Origin: Acidobacteria bacterium Mor1
GTDB taxonomy: Bacteria; Acidobacteriota; Polarisedimenticolia; Polarisedimenticolales; Polarisedimenticolaceae
Assembly (NCBI GenBank): GCA_001664505.1
Contig: CP011806.1
Location: 3,946,815 to 4,010,814 of the forward strand
Direction of reading: 5' to 3'
Length of the DNA: 64,000 bases
This document shows, one piece after another, positions 36,902-46,347 of this stretch. A program made the translations under genes and the position numbers. The notes beneath the pieces were generated by a model. The model was not told where the DNA came from. It was given only the letters and a program-made list of their open reading frames with translations, and made no database searches. Each line of letters opens with the position of its first letter. Within the stretch, counting starts at the first letter, position 1.

Positions 36902-37055
36902 GGGTCGGGCCGGGGCGGTCGCCTACGGGCTCCGACGAACTCGCTCTTTCGGCGGTTTGGGTTTGCGGGGTGTTTGCGCCTCGGCGGTGCCGGGTCTCAG
37001 TGTGAGTTTGGGGCTTGTTCGAAGTCGCCCTACGGCCACCGCCCCGGCCCGACCC
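36902..37055. repeat. 154-bp element bounded by 18-bp perfect inverted repeats
   Basis: The ends are perfect 18-bp inverted repeats (36902-36919 and 37038-37055; GGGTCGGGCCGGGGCGGT and its reverse complement). The symmetry continues imperfectly inward for another 20 or so bases. The interior is G/T-rich and has no ORF. It lies in the 204-bp gap between a secreted-protein gene and the 3' end of a sigma-54 activator gene. It resembles a dispersed intergenic palindromic repeat or a miniature inverted-repeat element, and could form a very stable hairpin acting as a bidirectional terminator. No target-site duplication was identified and no second copy was seen in the window. Confidence 0.6.
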
Positions 37056-37096
37056 TTGCGCTTCTAAGGGCAGGGAGCCTCGCGGGTGGGAGGCAG

Positions 37097-38626
37097 CTAG
37101 GTCAGGCCGTGGGTCTTTAGTTTTTGGTAGAGGGTGGTTTCGCTGATCTTCAGGCGGTCGGCGAGGGCCTTGCGGGAGAGGTCGGGGTATTGGGCGAGGG
37201 CGCGTTGTAGCCACTGGCGTTCGGTCCGGCGCATGAGTTCGGGGAGGCCCTTGTCCAGATGGTCGCTCTCGCTCGACTCTGGTGTGGTGGGAGCGTCTTC
37301 CTTTACATCGAGCACGTTGCGCAGGGTGGGCCAGTCCAGCGGGCCGGTGTGGTCTTCGATGCTGAGTCGGGCGGCAATCTGTTCGATCTCGCGAACGTTG
37401 CCGGGCCAGAGATGATCCAGGGAGGCCAGTGTCTCCGCCACGTCCTGGTTCCAGTCGATCCAGCGGCCGCCGTCGATCCGGTCGAGGGCGTCGCGGAGCA
37501 AGAGCGGGATGTCCTCCGGGCGCTCCCGTAGGGCGGGGGAACGCAGCGGCAGAAAGTTCAGCCGCTCGAACAGGTCGCGGCGGAAACGGCCCTGCTCGAT
37601 CTCCTGTTCAAGATCCCGATGGGTCGCCGCGACGATGCGCACGTCGGCGGTGCGCTCCCGGGTCTCGCCGACCCGCTCGTAGGTCTTCTCCTGTAGCAGG
37701 CGTAGTAGTTTCGGCTGGACGTAGGCCGGCAGTTCGCCGATCTCGTCGAGAAATAGCGTGCCTCCCTCGGCTGCGGCGAGCTTGCCCTGGCGATCCTGAT
37801 CGGCTCCGGTGAACGCGCCGCGGACATGGCCGAAGAGTTCTGATTCGATCAGCCCCTTCTCGAGAGACGGACAGAAAACGGTGACGAAGGGCCCGTTTGC
37901 GGTTGCTCCCTGGTGGTGCAGGACCCGGGCGATGATGCCCTTGCCGGTGCCGGTCTCTCCGGTGATCAACACCGGGAAGCGGCTGCGGGCAGCCTTCTGC
38001 ACCTGTTCTTCCAGCTTGCGCACCACGGGAGCGCGACCGACGAACCGGGTAAATGTCCAGACGTTTCCGGCGTCACACCGTTCCTGTTCCAGAGAGGAGC
38101 GCAAGGCGTCACGCTCTTCGAGCACGGCGCTGCCGGCGCGAAGCGCTCCGTAGGCCGGCCCGGCGGCCTCCAGCATCGCCTCGACGAGGCTCTTGTGCTC
38201 TCCGGTGAAATGCCCCGGGGTGGTGCTCTCCAGGTGCACGATGCCGCCGACCTGATCGCCCGTCTCGAGCGGTACGCAGAGAATCGAGATCAGCCGCAGG
38301 GCGCGTACCGATTCGACGTCGGCGTAGCGCTCGGTCTCCGCGGCGTTGTCCAGCAGGACCGCCCGTTTGTGGCGGATCACGTCCCGGAAGATGCTGCGGG
38401 AGAAATCGCCGGTGGGGCCGGTCATCGACTCCGGCTTCATCCGGTGCCAGACGCGGAAATCCAGCGCTTCATCCGGGGCGACCTCGACGAACACCCCCCG
38501 GTTGGCGCCGGTCTGTTCCACGGCGGCGTCGAGGATCAGGCGCAGCATCTCGGCAGGGTCGGAGCCGCCGGCGAGCACCGCACGCAACGCGGGGATCAGT
38601 TGAGGGAGCCATCCGGGTTTTGACAA
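37097..38626 (-). CDS. GAF-domain sigma-54-dependent transcriptional activator
   Basis: This protein of about 509 aa has an N-terminal GAF sensor domain (about residues 20-165), a central AAA+ domain with Walker A GETGTGKG, the sigma-54 contact loop GAFTGA, Walker B GGTLFLDEIGELP and an Arg-rich sensor region, and a C-terminal Fis-type helix-turn-helix (RKALADRLKISETTLYQKL). It drives transcription from sigma-54 promoters when its GAF domain or a partner signals. The start is uncertain: TTG 38626 is used here because the ATG at 38683 would overlap the divergent kinase start at 38655. A functional link with that TPR kinase, as in other GAF/sigma-54 and kinase pairs, is inference. Confidence 0.9.
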   Translation of the reverse strand: MSKPGWLPQLIPALRAVLAGGSDPAEMLRLILDAAVEQTGANRGVFVEVAPDEALDFRVWHRMKPESMTGPTGDFSRSIFRDVIRHKRAVLLDNAAETERYADVESVRALRLISILCVPLETGDQVGGIVHLESTTPGHFTGEHKSLVEAMLEAAGPAYGALRAGSAVLEERDALRSSLEQERCDAGNVWTFTRFVGRAPVVRKLEEQVQKAARSRFPVLITGETGTGKGIIARVLHHQGATANGPFVTVFCPSLEKGLIESELFGHVRGAFTGADQDRQGKLAAAEGGTLFLDEIGELPAYVQPKLLRLLQEKTYERVGETRERTADVRIVAATHRDLEQEIEQGRFRRDLFERLNFLPLRSPALRERPEDIPLLLRDALDRIDGGRWIDWNQDVAETLASLDHLWPGNVREIEQIAARLSIEDHTGPLDWPTLRNVLDVKEDAPTTPESSESDHLDKGLPELMRRTERQWLQRALAQYPDLSRKALADRLKISETTLYQKLKTHGLT

Positions 38627-38654
38627 GGTCGCACCACCGACGATAATCCGCCCG

Positions 38655-40964
38655 ATGCTGGAGCAGATCGGACCGTACCGCATTCTACAGAGTCTCGGAC
38701 GAGGCGCCTACGGCGAGGTGTACCTCGCCGAACAGGCCGAGCCTACCCGTCCGGTGGCGCTCAAGGTGCTGCGCTCCGAGGCGGCCGACGCCGACGCCCG
38801 GGCGCGGTTGGTTCACGAGGCGCGGACGCTGGCGCGGTTGGAGCACGACGGAATCGCCCGGGTCTACGAGGCGGGACGGTTCGATCCTGCCGGCGGCCGG
38901 GTCCTCGATGTGGACGAGCCGGGAGGCGAGCCGTTCATCGCGATGCAGTACGTCGAAGGGACGAGCATCGTCGATCATACCGGGGAGCGTGGACTCTCCA
39001 TCAGGGAGCGGCTCCAGCTCGTGGCTCGTGTCGCTGAAGCGGTGCAGCATGCCCATCAGCGAGGGGTTCTTCACCGGGACCTCAAGCCGGCCAACATCCT
39101 GGTCGACGGCAACGGCCGACCTGTCGTCGTTGACTTCGGAATTGCTCGCTGGGTTGATCCGGAACTCCAGGTGACCCGCCGCACCGAGGTCGGAGAGCTG
39201 CTGGGCACCCTGCCCTACATGAGCCCTGAGCAGGTGCGTGCCGATCCCGAAGCGCTGGATACCCGTTCCGACGTCTACTCCCTGGGTGTTGTGCTCTACG
39301 AGCTGCTCGCAGGCGAACTGCCCCACTCCTTCGAGCGCACCAGCATCCCGGAGATGCTGCGCCGCATCGCCGAGGAGGTGCCGCAGCCGCTCTCTCGCAA
39401 GGTCGCAAGCCTCGACGACGACATCGAGCGGATCGTGGCCAAGGCCCTGGCCAAGGACAAGGGAGAGCGCTACGAAGGCATGAACGAGTTCGCCGGGGAC
39501 CTGCGCCGGTTTCTCGCCGGGGAGCCGATTCAGGCTCGTCCGCCTTCCGTGCGCTACCTGTTGGTTCGCTACGCGGCGACCCATCGCCCGTTGGTCGCGG
39601 CGGTCGCCGCCGGGTTGGTGGCGCTCCTGATAGGCCTGGCCGGTACGACCTACTGGGCGGTTCGCGCACAGCGGGCCCAGGCCCGGGCGGAGCAGCAGGC
39701 AGCAGCCCGCAGCGAGGTTGCCGAGTTCCTGGTGGAGCTCTTCGCCGCCGCACGACCGGAGAACGCCCAGGGAGAGTCGGTCAGTGCCCGCACCCTGCTG
39801 GACCGTGGGCAGGAGCGCATCGAGCAGGAACTCGCCGGACAGCCCGAGGTGCGGGCCAGCCTGCAGGACGCCATGGGGCGCGCCTACTGGAAGCTCGGCC
39901 TGCCCGGCGAAGCGCTGCCGCTGGTCGAAGAGGCGTTCGCTCAACGTCTTGAACGATTCGGTCACGACCATCCGGACACACTCGAGGCGCGGAGCTCTGT
40001 CGGTGTGATGCTGTGGGAGAGCGGCGATTACGAGGGCGCCGAGCCGGTATTGACCGAAGTGCTGGCGGCCCGTCGTCGGGTTCTCGGATCCCGGCACCCC
40101 GACACTCTGAGTTCACTCAATAACCTGGGCCTGATGCACATGGCCCGCGGACGCCACGATGATGCGCGAGATGTTTTCGATGAGAGCCTGCGCTTGCGCC
40201 GGGAGGTCTTCGACGCCGACGCACCCGAGGTGCTGCTGGCCATGGACAATCTGGCCAATGCTCAACTGGCTCGCAGTGAGTTGAAACCCGCGGAGTCGCT
40301 CTATGTCGATGTGCTCGCCGCCCGGCGGCGGGTGCTCGGCGAGGATCACCCGGACACGCTGCGTTCGATGAACAACCTGGCCGCGCTTCAGTACCGCAAG
40401 CAAGAATTCGCCGCCGCAGCCGAGACCTATGCTGCCTGTCTCGAGTCTCAGAGCAGGGTGGTCGGTGAAGATCACCCGGACACGATCCGCACAGCGGGCA
40501 ATCTGGCCGAGATCTACCGGCAACTCGGCAAGGCGGAACAGGCAGAGCCGCTGTTCGCGCGGGTGCTGGACTTTCAACGCCGGGAGCTGGGCGTTCGCCA
40601 CCAGGACACCCTGGTCACGATGAACAACCTTGCCGAACTCTACCGGGGTATGGAGCGCTGGCATCCGGCCGAGGCACTGTTCGTCGAAACCATCGCGATC
40701 AAGACCGAGCTGTACGGCGCCGATCATCCGGATACCGCGTTCACTACTCATAACCTGGCCTGCTTGCGGCGGGACACCGGAGCCCTCGAGGAAGCCCGGC
40801 GGTTGTTCCAGCGGGCTCAGGATTCTCTGGAGGGGGCCTTCGGCGCCGACCATCCCTACGTCGCGATCAACCTCGAGGAGTACGCCCTCCTGATGCGGAG
40901 GCTCGGAGATTCGGCGACCGCCGAAGTCTACGAAAAGCGGGTCGCGGCGATCCGCGCAAACTGA
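38655..40964 (+). CDS. Transmembrane Ser/Thr protein kinase with kinesin-light-chain-type TPRs
   Basis: This 769-aa protein has an N-terminal Hanks-type kinase: glycine loop Gly15-Gly17-Gly20, Lys37, catalytic HRDLKPANIL (His140), and DFG at about 160, all intact, so it should be active. One TM helix follows (about 312-335), then about eight 42-residue TPR_10/12 repeats with the recurring DHPDTLxxxxNLA pattern (about 400-760). The TPR part would be extracytoplasmic. This architecture is common in Acidobacteriota and Planctomycetota. The kinase domain starts at residue 8, supporting ATG 38655, although no Shine-Dalgarno is visible; the mRNA may be leaderless. It is divergent from the sigma-54 activator, with only 28 bp between the start codons. 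Confidence 0.95.
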   Translation: MLEQIGPYRILQSLGRGAYGEVYLAEQAEPTRPVALKVLRSEAADADARARLVHEARTLARLEHDGIARVYEAGRFDPAGGRVLDVDEPGGEPFIAMQYVEGTSIVDHTGERGLSIRERLQLVARVAEAVQHAHQRGVLHRDLKPANILVDGNGRPVVVDFGIARWVDPELQVTRRTEVGELLGTLPYMSPEQVRADPEALDTRSDVYSLGVVLYELLAGELPHSFERTSIPEMLRRIAEEVPQPLSRKVASLDDDIERIVAKALAKDKGERYEGMNEFAGDLRRFLAGEPIQARPPSVRYLLVRYAATHRPLVAAVAAGLVALLIGLAGTTYWAVRAQRAQARAEQQAAARSEVAEFLVELFAAARPENAQGESVSARTLLDRGQERIEQELAGQPEVRASLQDAMGRAYWKLGLPGEALPLVEEAFAQRLERFGHDHPDTLEARSSVGVMLWESGDYEGAEPVLTEVLAARRRVLGSRHPDTLSSLNNLGLMHMARGRHDDARDVFDESLRLRREVFDADAPEVLLAMDNLANAQLARSELKPAESLYVDVLAARRRVLGEDHPDTLRSMNNLAALQYRKQEFAAAAETYAACLESQSRVVGEDHPDTIRTAGNLAEIYRQLGKAEQAEPLFARVLDFQRRELGVRHQDTLVTMNNLAELYRGMERWHPAEALFVETIAIKTELYGADHPDTAFTTHNLACLRRDTGALEEARRLFQRAQDSLEGAFGADHPYVAINLEEYALLMRRLGDSATAEVYEKRVAAIRAN

Positions 40965-41061
40965 GGGGCGGCGCGATCTCCGCTCGACTCCGGGTTTCCG
41001 CAGTCCGGCCGCCGGCGAACTCCGGAAAGCCGCAGCCCGCGAACGGGGACCGCCGGAGAAC

Positions 41062-41087
41062 GCGCCGAAACAGGCGGTTTCGGGCGC
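41062..41087 (+). terminator. Possible terminator hairpin after the kinase gene
   Basis: GCGCCGAAAC pairs with GTTTC-G-GGCGC (one bulged G) around a short loop, about 100 bp after the kinase stop. No T-run follows, so this is a weak call. The rest of the 230-bp gap holds no ORF that looks coding. Confidence 0.3.
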
Positions 41088-41194
41088 CACGCCGGTTGGC
41101 ATTCATCTTGTTCTAGCTCTTCTCCGACCATCGGTTCGGCAACGTGGGGATGGCCTCGCCGCAACCGGCCGATTCGCATCGAGGAGAGAGCGCG

Positions 41195-42199
41195 ATGAAA
41201 CGATGGATGCATCTGACGTTGACCCTGTCGCTGTTGATCGGGACGGGAGGCGTTGCCGAAGCCGGACTGCTCAAGAAGCTGGGCAAGCTGGGGAAGAAAG
41301 GGGGCTGCAGCGTCGACTGGAGCGGCGACGATCGTTCGATCGCCAAGGCCGGCAAGAAATGCGGCTTCTTCATCAACAACCAGGGCATCGGCCGCAAGGA
41401 GCCGATGCCGACCCGGGTCGCCATCGGCAACTTCCAGTTGAGGTTCGACAAGACCTCCAACGAGGCGGTGACCAGCGTGCGCCACATGGCTGACTCGGGA
41501 TATCGCAAGGATTGCGGCGATGACGATCGCCGGGCGGACGGGAGCTTCCCCGAGGAGTGCTGGATCTGGGAGCACCGCTGGTGGAAGGAGACCGAGACCT
41601 CCCAGGCAACCTTCACCCTGGGGAACGACGACATCTACCAGTTCATCGTCGACGCGGTCTATGACCGCTACGTCTCGATGCTTACCGAGCGGGGCTACGA
41701 GGTGGTCCCGGTAGACACAGTCAAGAACACCGAGCTATACGGCATGCTCAAGGGGGATCCCAAGGCGAACGCGAAGAAGGGCAAGATCCGCGTCTCGGCC
41801 TATGGCCTCAAGAACCTCAAGGTGCAGGGCGCGATGGCCACCAACAAGCTGCCGGGCCTGAACAAGGAGTTGGGCACCGACGCGGTGATCGACTTCTTCG
41901 CCACCGTCGGACTCGATCTGGACAAGAGCGGCCGGGTCTCGGTTTGCCTCGGCTCATCCAAGGTGGGCCTGGGCAACGGACTCGACATGCAGTTCTTCGC
42001 CGGAGTCAAGGAGACCCGTTCACCGACCAAGGCGATCTATCTGCCGAAGGCGTCGGCGCAAGTCGGGGTGAAGAGCATGGGGTGCTTCCCGATCGAAGGC
42101 GCCCAGTCGGCGGCGCGCTACATCGAGGGCGGGGCGGATTTGATCGTCAACGCGGCGGCACTCGGCACCGTGATGCTCGAACAGGCCGCTGCTCGGTAG
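41195..42199 (+). CDS. Exported protein of unknown function, 334 aa
   Basis: The protein has a signal peptide (MKRWMHLTLTLSLLIGTGG, cleavage near AEAGL), then a short Lys-rich stretch (LLKKLGKLGKKGG) and a mature alpha/beta domain with paired cysteines. Segments such as YDRYVSMLTERGYEVVP resemble periplasmic proteins that take part in outer-membrane trafficking, but no family could be named. The ATG at 41195 follows GAGGAGAG with a 6-nt spacer. It is convergent with the P450 gene (36-bp gap) and separated from the upstream kinase by 230 bp, so it is probably monocistronic. Confidence 0.75.
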   Translation: MKRWMHLTLTLSLLIGTGGVAEAGLLKKLGKLGKKGGCSVDWSGDDRSIAKAGKKCGFFINNQGIGRKEPMPTRVAIGNFQLRFDKTSNEAVTSVRHMADSGYRKDCGDDDRRADGSFPEECWIWEHRWWKETETSQATFTLGNDDIYQFIVDAVYDRYVSMLTERGYEVVPVDTVKNTELYGMLKGDPKANAKKGKIRVSAYGLKNLKVQGAMATNKLPGLNKELGTDAVIDFFATVGLDLDKSGRVSVCLGSSKVGLGNGLDMQFFAGVKETRSPTKAIYLPKASAQVGVKSMGCFPIEGAQSAARYIEGGADLIVNAAALGTVMLEQAAAR

Positions 42200-42235
42200 A
42201 AGCGGGGGGCGGGTCGTGAGGAGGGGCGTTGGTTT

Positions 42236-43708
42236 CTAGAGGATGTGGCCTCTTACTTGTAGGTCGACCAGGACGCCGTCTGCGGGTTTGGTCGAGACGC
42301 CGGCTTTGGGTTGGAGTCGGTGGTTCGGGGCGGTGAAGCGGAAGATCTTGACGAAGGCGCCGACGACGAGCCCGACCTCGAGCAGGCCGAGGAACTTGCC
42401 GGGGCAGACTCTCGGGCCGTAGCCGAATCCGAAGTGAAGGATGTCTTTGGGTGAATAGCCGCGGGCGGCGAGCTCGACCCAGCGCTCGGGCGCGAAGGCT
42501 TCGGCCGGGGCTCCGGATACCTCTTCGCCCCAGAAGTCCTCGCAGCGGTTGGCGTGCCACACATCCAGGACGACGTGGGTGCCCCGGGGAATCCGCAGCC
42601 GGCGTCCATCCTTGGTTTCGACCCAGGTGTCGACGGAAGCGCGCCTGGGAAGGAAGTACAGCGACGGCGTGAGTCGCAGGGTCTCCTCCAGCACCCGGCC
42701 CAGGGTGGCTGCCTGGGCCAGGTTGTCGGGATCGTAGACGTTGATGCCGCGCACCTCTTCGAAGATCCGGTCCTGGATCTCCGGCGCCCGGGCGAGATGG
42801 GACAGCGCCCAGCTCGCGAATGAGGTGGTCGCTTCGAGCGCCCCGGCCAGGAACACGCGGATGTTGCTGCGGAGTTTCTCGTCCGACGCGTCGGACTTGA
42901 ACTGGGCCCACAGGCCGAGCCCATCGCTGCGGCCGGCGAGGGCGATGTCGGTCAACTCCTCGAAATCGGCCCGGGCCTGTCGAAGCTTCGCCGCCCGGCC
43001 GCTGAGCACGTGGAACGGCCGGCGCAGGCGGTGGGCGATGGTGTCCCGCACCATGTGATCGATCAGCAGAAGCATCGACGGGACGTAGCGATCGCGCAGT
43101 TCCTCGTAGCGTGTGTTCCCTCCGAAGAAATTGTTGATCAGCATCTCGAGCATGACGACGCTGATCTCGGGCTCGAGGGCGATTCGCGAGACCACCTCGC
43201 CGGTTTCGGCCTGGCGCTCGCGGAGCAGGTCCAATCGATCGGAGACCGTCTTGCGGAAGGTCTGTTCGAACTCGTGGAATTTCTCGGGCTGAAACAGGCT
43301 CGAGTGGCTGAAGGAAGGCGCGGCGAGTTTCTTCTGCTGCCGCCACAGCGGGCCGTTGGCGTACAGCAGAGAGTCCTCTCCGGTGGCCCGTGCGATCCCG
43401 GCGGAGGGGGAGGTGTCCCGGTCGAACTGGCCGTCCTTGTCGCCGGTGTCGGAAAGCACCGACCGGATCACCGCGGGCTCGCGGGTCACCAGCACCAGCG
43501 GGAAACCGGGTACGTCCAGGTAGCGGTTGTGGCGCGCGGAGCCGGCCAACGCGTCGGTGCGCCAGAAGAAGGTGTCGAGGATCCGGATCGGCTCGCGGTA
43601 GTTCAGGAAGTGCGGGAACGGAAGAGACGGCCGCCCGAAGCGGAACAGCGGTACCCGGCTGGGCCGAATGTCCCCCTCGAACGTGCGGTTGCCGGAGGCT
43701 CTGTTCAT
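42236..43708 (-). CDS. Cytochrome P450
   Basis: This 490-aa P450 has the I-helix oxygen-activating motif (AGALEATTS), the K-helix ExxR (EETLR) and the haem-thiolate loop FGYGPRVCPG with Cys435. It would hydroxylate a hydrophobic compound using electrons from a ferredoxin/reductase pair, which is not encoded nearby. Its neighbours are not biosynthetic genes, so a secondary-metabolite role is not supported; lipid or xenobiotic oxidation is as likely. The ATG at 43708 follows GGGAGA with a 6-7-nt spacer; the longer frame to 43897 lacks support. It is divergent from an M1 peptidase gene across 204 bp. Confidence 0.93.
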   Translation of the reverse strand: MNRASGNRTFEGDIRPSRVPLFRFGRPSLPFPHFLNYREPIRILDTFFWRTDALAGSARHNRYLDVPGFPLVLVTREPAVIRSVLSDTGDKDGQFDRDTSPSAGIARATGEDSLLYANGPLWRQQKKLAAPSFSHSSLFQPEKFHEFEQTFRKTVSDRLDLLRERQAETGEVVSRIALEPEISVVMLEMLINNFFGGNTRYEELRDRYVPSMLLLIDHMVRDTIAHRLRRPFHVLSGRAAKLRQARADFEELTDIALAGRSDGLGLWAQFKSDASDEKLRSNIRVFLAGALEATTSFASWALSHLARAPEIQDRIFEEVRGINVYDPDNLAQAATLGRVLEETLRLTPSLYFLPRRASVDTWVETKDGRRLRIPRGTHVVLDVWHANRCEDFWGEEVSGAPAEAFAPERWVELAARGYSPKDILHFGFGYGPRVCPGKFLGLLEVGLVVGAFVKIFRFTAPNHRLQPKAGVSTKPADGVLVDLQVRGHIL

Positions 43709-43912
43709 CCACTGTCTCCCTGCTGCCGAGGGAACGATCGCGAAGCTTCGAATCAGCCTAACCCTGGTCCCGAGACGGTGCAATTGAGGCAATCCGTCGC
43801 GGGTTCCGGGCATTCCCGCCCGCGGGCCCGGGCGCAGAGAGGAATCAGGTTGCCGTAGTCGGCGGTTGGTGCTTGAATCCGAGGGTTCGGGGATCAATCA
43901 CGGAGATCGAGC

Positions 43913-45766
43913 ATGCGTTACGCGTCCTGGATTCTGGTTCTGGTGTTGACGGCAATGGCGGTGGGCTGCGGCGGGTCGATCACGATCGAGCCGGGGCCGG
44001 ATCCGCACTCATATGCCCGTCCCGATGAAGTCGTGGTCGACCACATGGATCTCGACCTCACCGTCGACTTCGACGCCAAGACGATCTCCGGACGAGCTTC
44101 CCTGCACATCAAGAATCAGTCGGGTGCGGACAAGCTCTGGCTCGATACCGATGAGTTGACCATCGAGAAGGTGACCCTCGGTTCCGCCGAAGCCGAAACC
44201 ACCTGGACCCTCGGCGAAGATCGGGAGTACCTGGGCGCCGCGCTGGTGGTCGACATCGAATCGGATACCGAGGTGGTTCACGTCGACTACGTGAGCGACC
44301 CCGGGGCAACCGCGCTTGCCTGGGTCGCGCCGCAGCAGACCGCAGGGGGCAAGCACCCGTTCTTGCTGACTCAGTCCCAGACGGTGTTCGCCCGTACCTG
44401 GATTCCCTGCCAGGATTCACCGGCAGTGCGCACCAGCTACAACGCCACGGTGCGGGTGCCGGTCGAGTTGATGGCGCTGATGAGCGCCGAGAACCCGATG
44501 ATCAAGGCCGACGACGGGGTCTATCGCTTCAGCATGCCGCAGCGCATTCCGGCCTACCTGCTGGCGCTGGCGGTCGGCGACGTGGAGTTCCGTTCTCTCG
44601 GACCGCGTAGCGGCGTCTATGCCGAGCCGCCGCTGGCCGACGCCGCCGAGTACGAGTTCGGTGACGTGGAGCAGATGATGGTCGAGGCGGAATCGCTCTA
44701 CGGCCCCTACCGTTGGGACCGCTACGACATGATCGTGCTGCCGCCGAGCTTCCCCTTCGGAGGAATGGAGAACCCGCGGCTGACCTTCCTGACGCCGACG
44801 GTGATCGCCGGCGATCGTTCCAACAACTCGCTGATCGCTCACGAACTGGCCCATTCCTGGTCGGGCAACCTGGTGACCAACGCGACCTGGGCGGACTTCT
44901 GGCTCAACGAAGGATTCACCACCTACTTCGAGGCGCGGATCGTCGAACGGGTCTACGGCAAGGACTTCGCCGAGGCCCGGGTCAAGCTGGATGTCTACGA
45001 CCTGCTCGAAGATCTCGAGAGCATGGGAGAGGACAACCCGGATACCCGGCTGCGTCCCGAGCTCGCCGGCCGGGACCCCGAGGCGATTCCCAGCGGGCCG
45101 CCCTACACCAAGGGCTACCTGTTCCTGCGCACCCTGGAAGAGGCCGCCGGCCGGGACGCCTTCGACCCGTTCCTCGCCGGCTACTTCGACAAGTTCGCCT
45201 TCCAGTCGATGACCACCGAGAAGTTCCTCGACTACATGAACACCGAGCTGATCGCCAAGGATCCGTCGATCGCGGAGAAGGTCGATGTCGACGCCTGGGT
45301 CTACGGGCCGGGGCTGCCCTCGATGCCCGAGATCAACACCGCCGCCCTGGATGCGGTGCAGGCGGCCCTCGACGGCTGGCTCGCCGGGGAGATTGCCACC
45401 TCTGCTCTGCCGATTCCCGACTGGCCGGCGCTCCAGACCCTGAAGTTCATTCGCGACCTGCCGGCGGATATCCCGGCCGAGCGGTTGGCCGAACTGGACG
45501 CGGCTTTCGGCTTCACCGACGCGGGCAACCCGCACATCCGCTTCCGCTGGTACGAGCGGGCGATCAAGTCGAACTATCAGCCGGCCTACCCCAAGATCGA
45601 GGCCTTCCTGCTGGAGGTCGGCCGGGCCTGGTACCTGCGCACCCTGTACGGCGCCCTGGTGAAGACCGACGAGGGCAAGGCGTTCGCCGACAAGATCTAC
45701 GACCAGGCCCGTGAGCGGTATCACCCGCTCTCCCAGGACGCGATCGACAAGCTGTTGGAGCGCTGA
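43913..45766 (+). CDS. M1 family aminopeptidase, leukotriene-A4-hydrolase-like lipoprotein
   Basis: This 617-aa zinc metallopeptidase has a lipoprotein signal (lipobox AVGC, residues 16-19). An N-terminal beta domain, the GGMEN substrate motif (residues 283-287), the zinc site HELAH (His310, Glu311, His314) with downstream Glu333 (WLNEGFTTYFE), and a C-terminal helical LTA4-hydrolase-type domain follow in order. All catalytic residues are intact. It should remove N-terminal residues from peptides outside the inner membrane. ACGGAG precedes the ATG by 8 nt. The P450 gene is divergent and a PilZ gene follows. Confidence 0.95.
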   Translation: MRYASWILVLVLTAMAVGCGGSITIEPGPDPHSYARPDEVVVDHMDLDLTVDFDAKTISGRASLHIKNQSGADKLWLDTDELTIEKVTLGSAEAETTWTLGEDREYLGAALVVDIESDTEVVHVDYVSDPGATALAWVAPQQTAGGKHPFLLTQSQTVFARTWIPCQDSPAVRTSYNATVRVPVELMALMSAENPMIKADDGVYRFSMPQRIPAYLLALAVGDVEFRSLGPRSGVYAEPPLADAAEYEFGDVEQMMVEAESLYGPYRWDRYDMIVLPPSFPFGGMENPRLTFLTPTVIAGDRSNNSLIAHELAHSWSGNLVTNATWADFWLNEGFTTYFEARIVERVYGKDFAEARVKLDVYDLLEDLESMGEDNPDTRLRPELAGRDPEAIPSGPPYTKGYLFLRTLEEAAGRDAFDPFLAGYFDKFAFQSMTTEKFLDYMNTELIAKDPSIAEKVDVDAWVYGPGLPSMPEINTAALDAVQAALDGWLAGEIATSALPIPDWPALQTLKFIRDLPADIPAERLAELDAAFGFTDAGNPHIRFRWYERAIKSNYQPAYPKIEAFLLEVGRAWYLRTLYGALVKTDEGKAFADKIYDQARERYHPLSQDAIDKLLER

Positions 45767-45924
45767 ATCAGGGCTCGGAACCGGCCCGGATTCGCGAAAA
45801 ACGACTGGAATAACGGAAAAAGTGGCCAGTTTCGCGGCCCTTTCCGGGTTGTCGGCTTGTGCCTGCGTGCCTCCCTGTTACCCGGGCCCCATATTGCGTC
45901 CAGGGACACGACGGAGAGTACGAG

Positions 45925-46275
45925 ATGCAGCCAGCACCCAAGGAACGCCGCCAGCACCCCCGCTTCGAGTTCGATGCGTCCGAGGCCTGGATCGAGTTCG
46001 GCTATCCGCGTCCCTGTGATCACCAGTGCCGGATGCGTGTCCGCGACGTCAGCGTCGGCGGAATCTCCTTCGAGCTGGAACACGAGCTGCCCGGCCTGGG
46101 TATCGGCACCAACCTGGACAACGTGGTGCTGCGCATCGGCAACCTGGCGATCAAGGGAGATGTGGTCGTGATGCGCCTCACCACCCAGAGCGACACCACG
46201 GTCTGCGGCGGCATCTTCTACCCCCAGAGCGACAACGACTCGGTCAAGCTCGACCAGATGATGACCAGCCACTGA
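45925..46275 (+). CDS. PilZ-domain protein
   Basis: This 116-aa single-domain protein has both parts of the c-di-GMP binding signature: RRQHPRF (RxxxR) near residue 8 and DVSVGGISFE (DxSxxG) near 35-44. It likely binds c-di-GMP and passes the signal to a partner. The ATG at 45925 follows ACGGAGAG with a 6-nt spacer, which is better than the GTG/ATG options upstream. It could respond to c-di-GMP changes made by other proteins; the EAL-HDOD protein in this window is degenerate and far away, so no direct link is claimed. Confidence 0.92.
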   Translation: MQPAPKERRQHPRFEFDASEAWIEFGYPRPCDHQCRMRVRDVSVGGISFELEHELPGLGIGTNLDNVVLRIGNLAIKGDVVVMRLTTQSDTTVCGGIFYPQSDNDSVKLDQMMTSH

Positions 46276-46347
46276 TTGCTGTTCCCGACCCCTTCGGGAC
46301 CCCCCCCGGCTTGAAGCTCCGAGGCCCGGCGGCGTAGACTGCCAGCC

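Noticed and set aside
42236-45766. Biosynthetic gene cluster around the P450
   Set aside because: No synthase, carrier protein or tailoring partner is nearby; the neighbours are an unknown secreted protein and an aminopeptidase.
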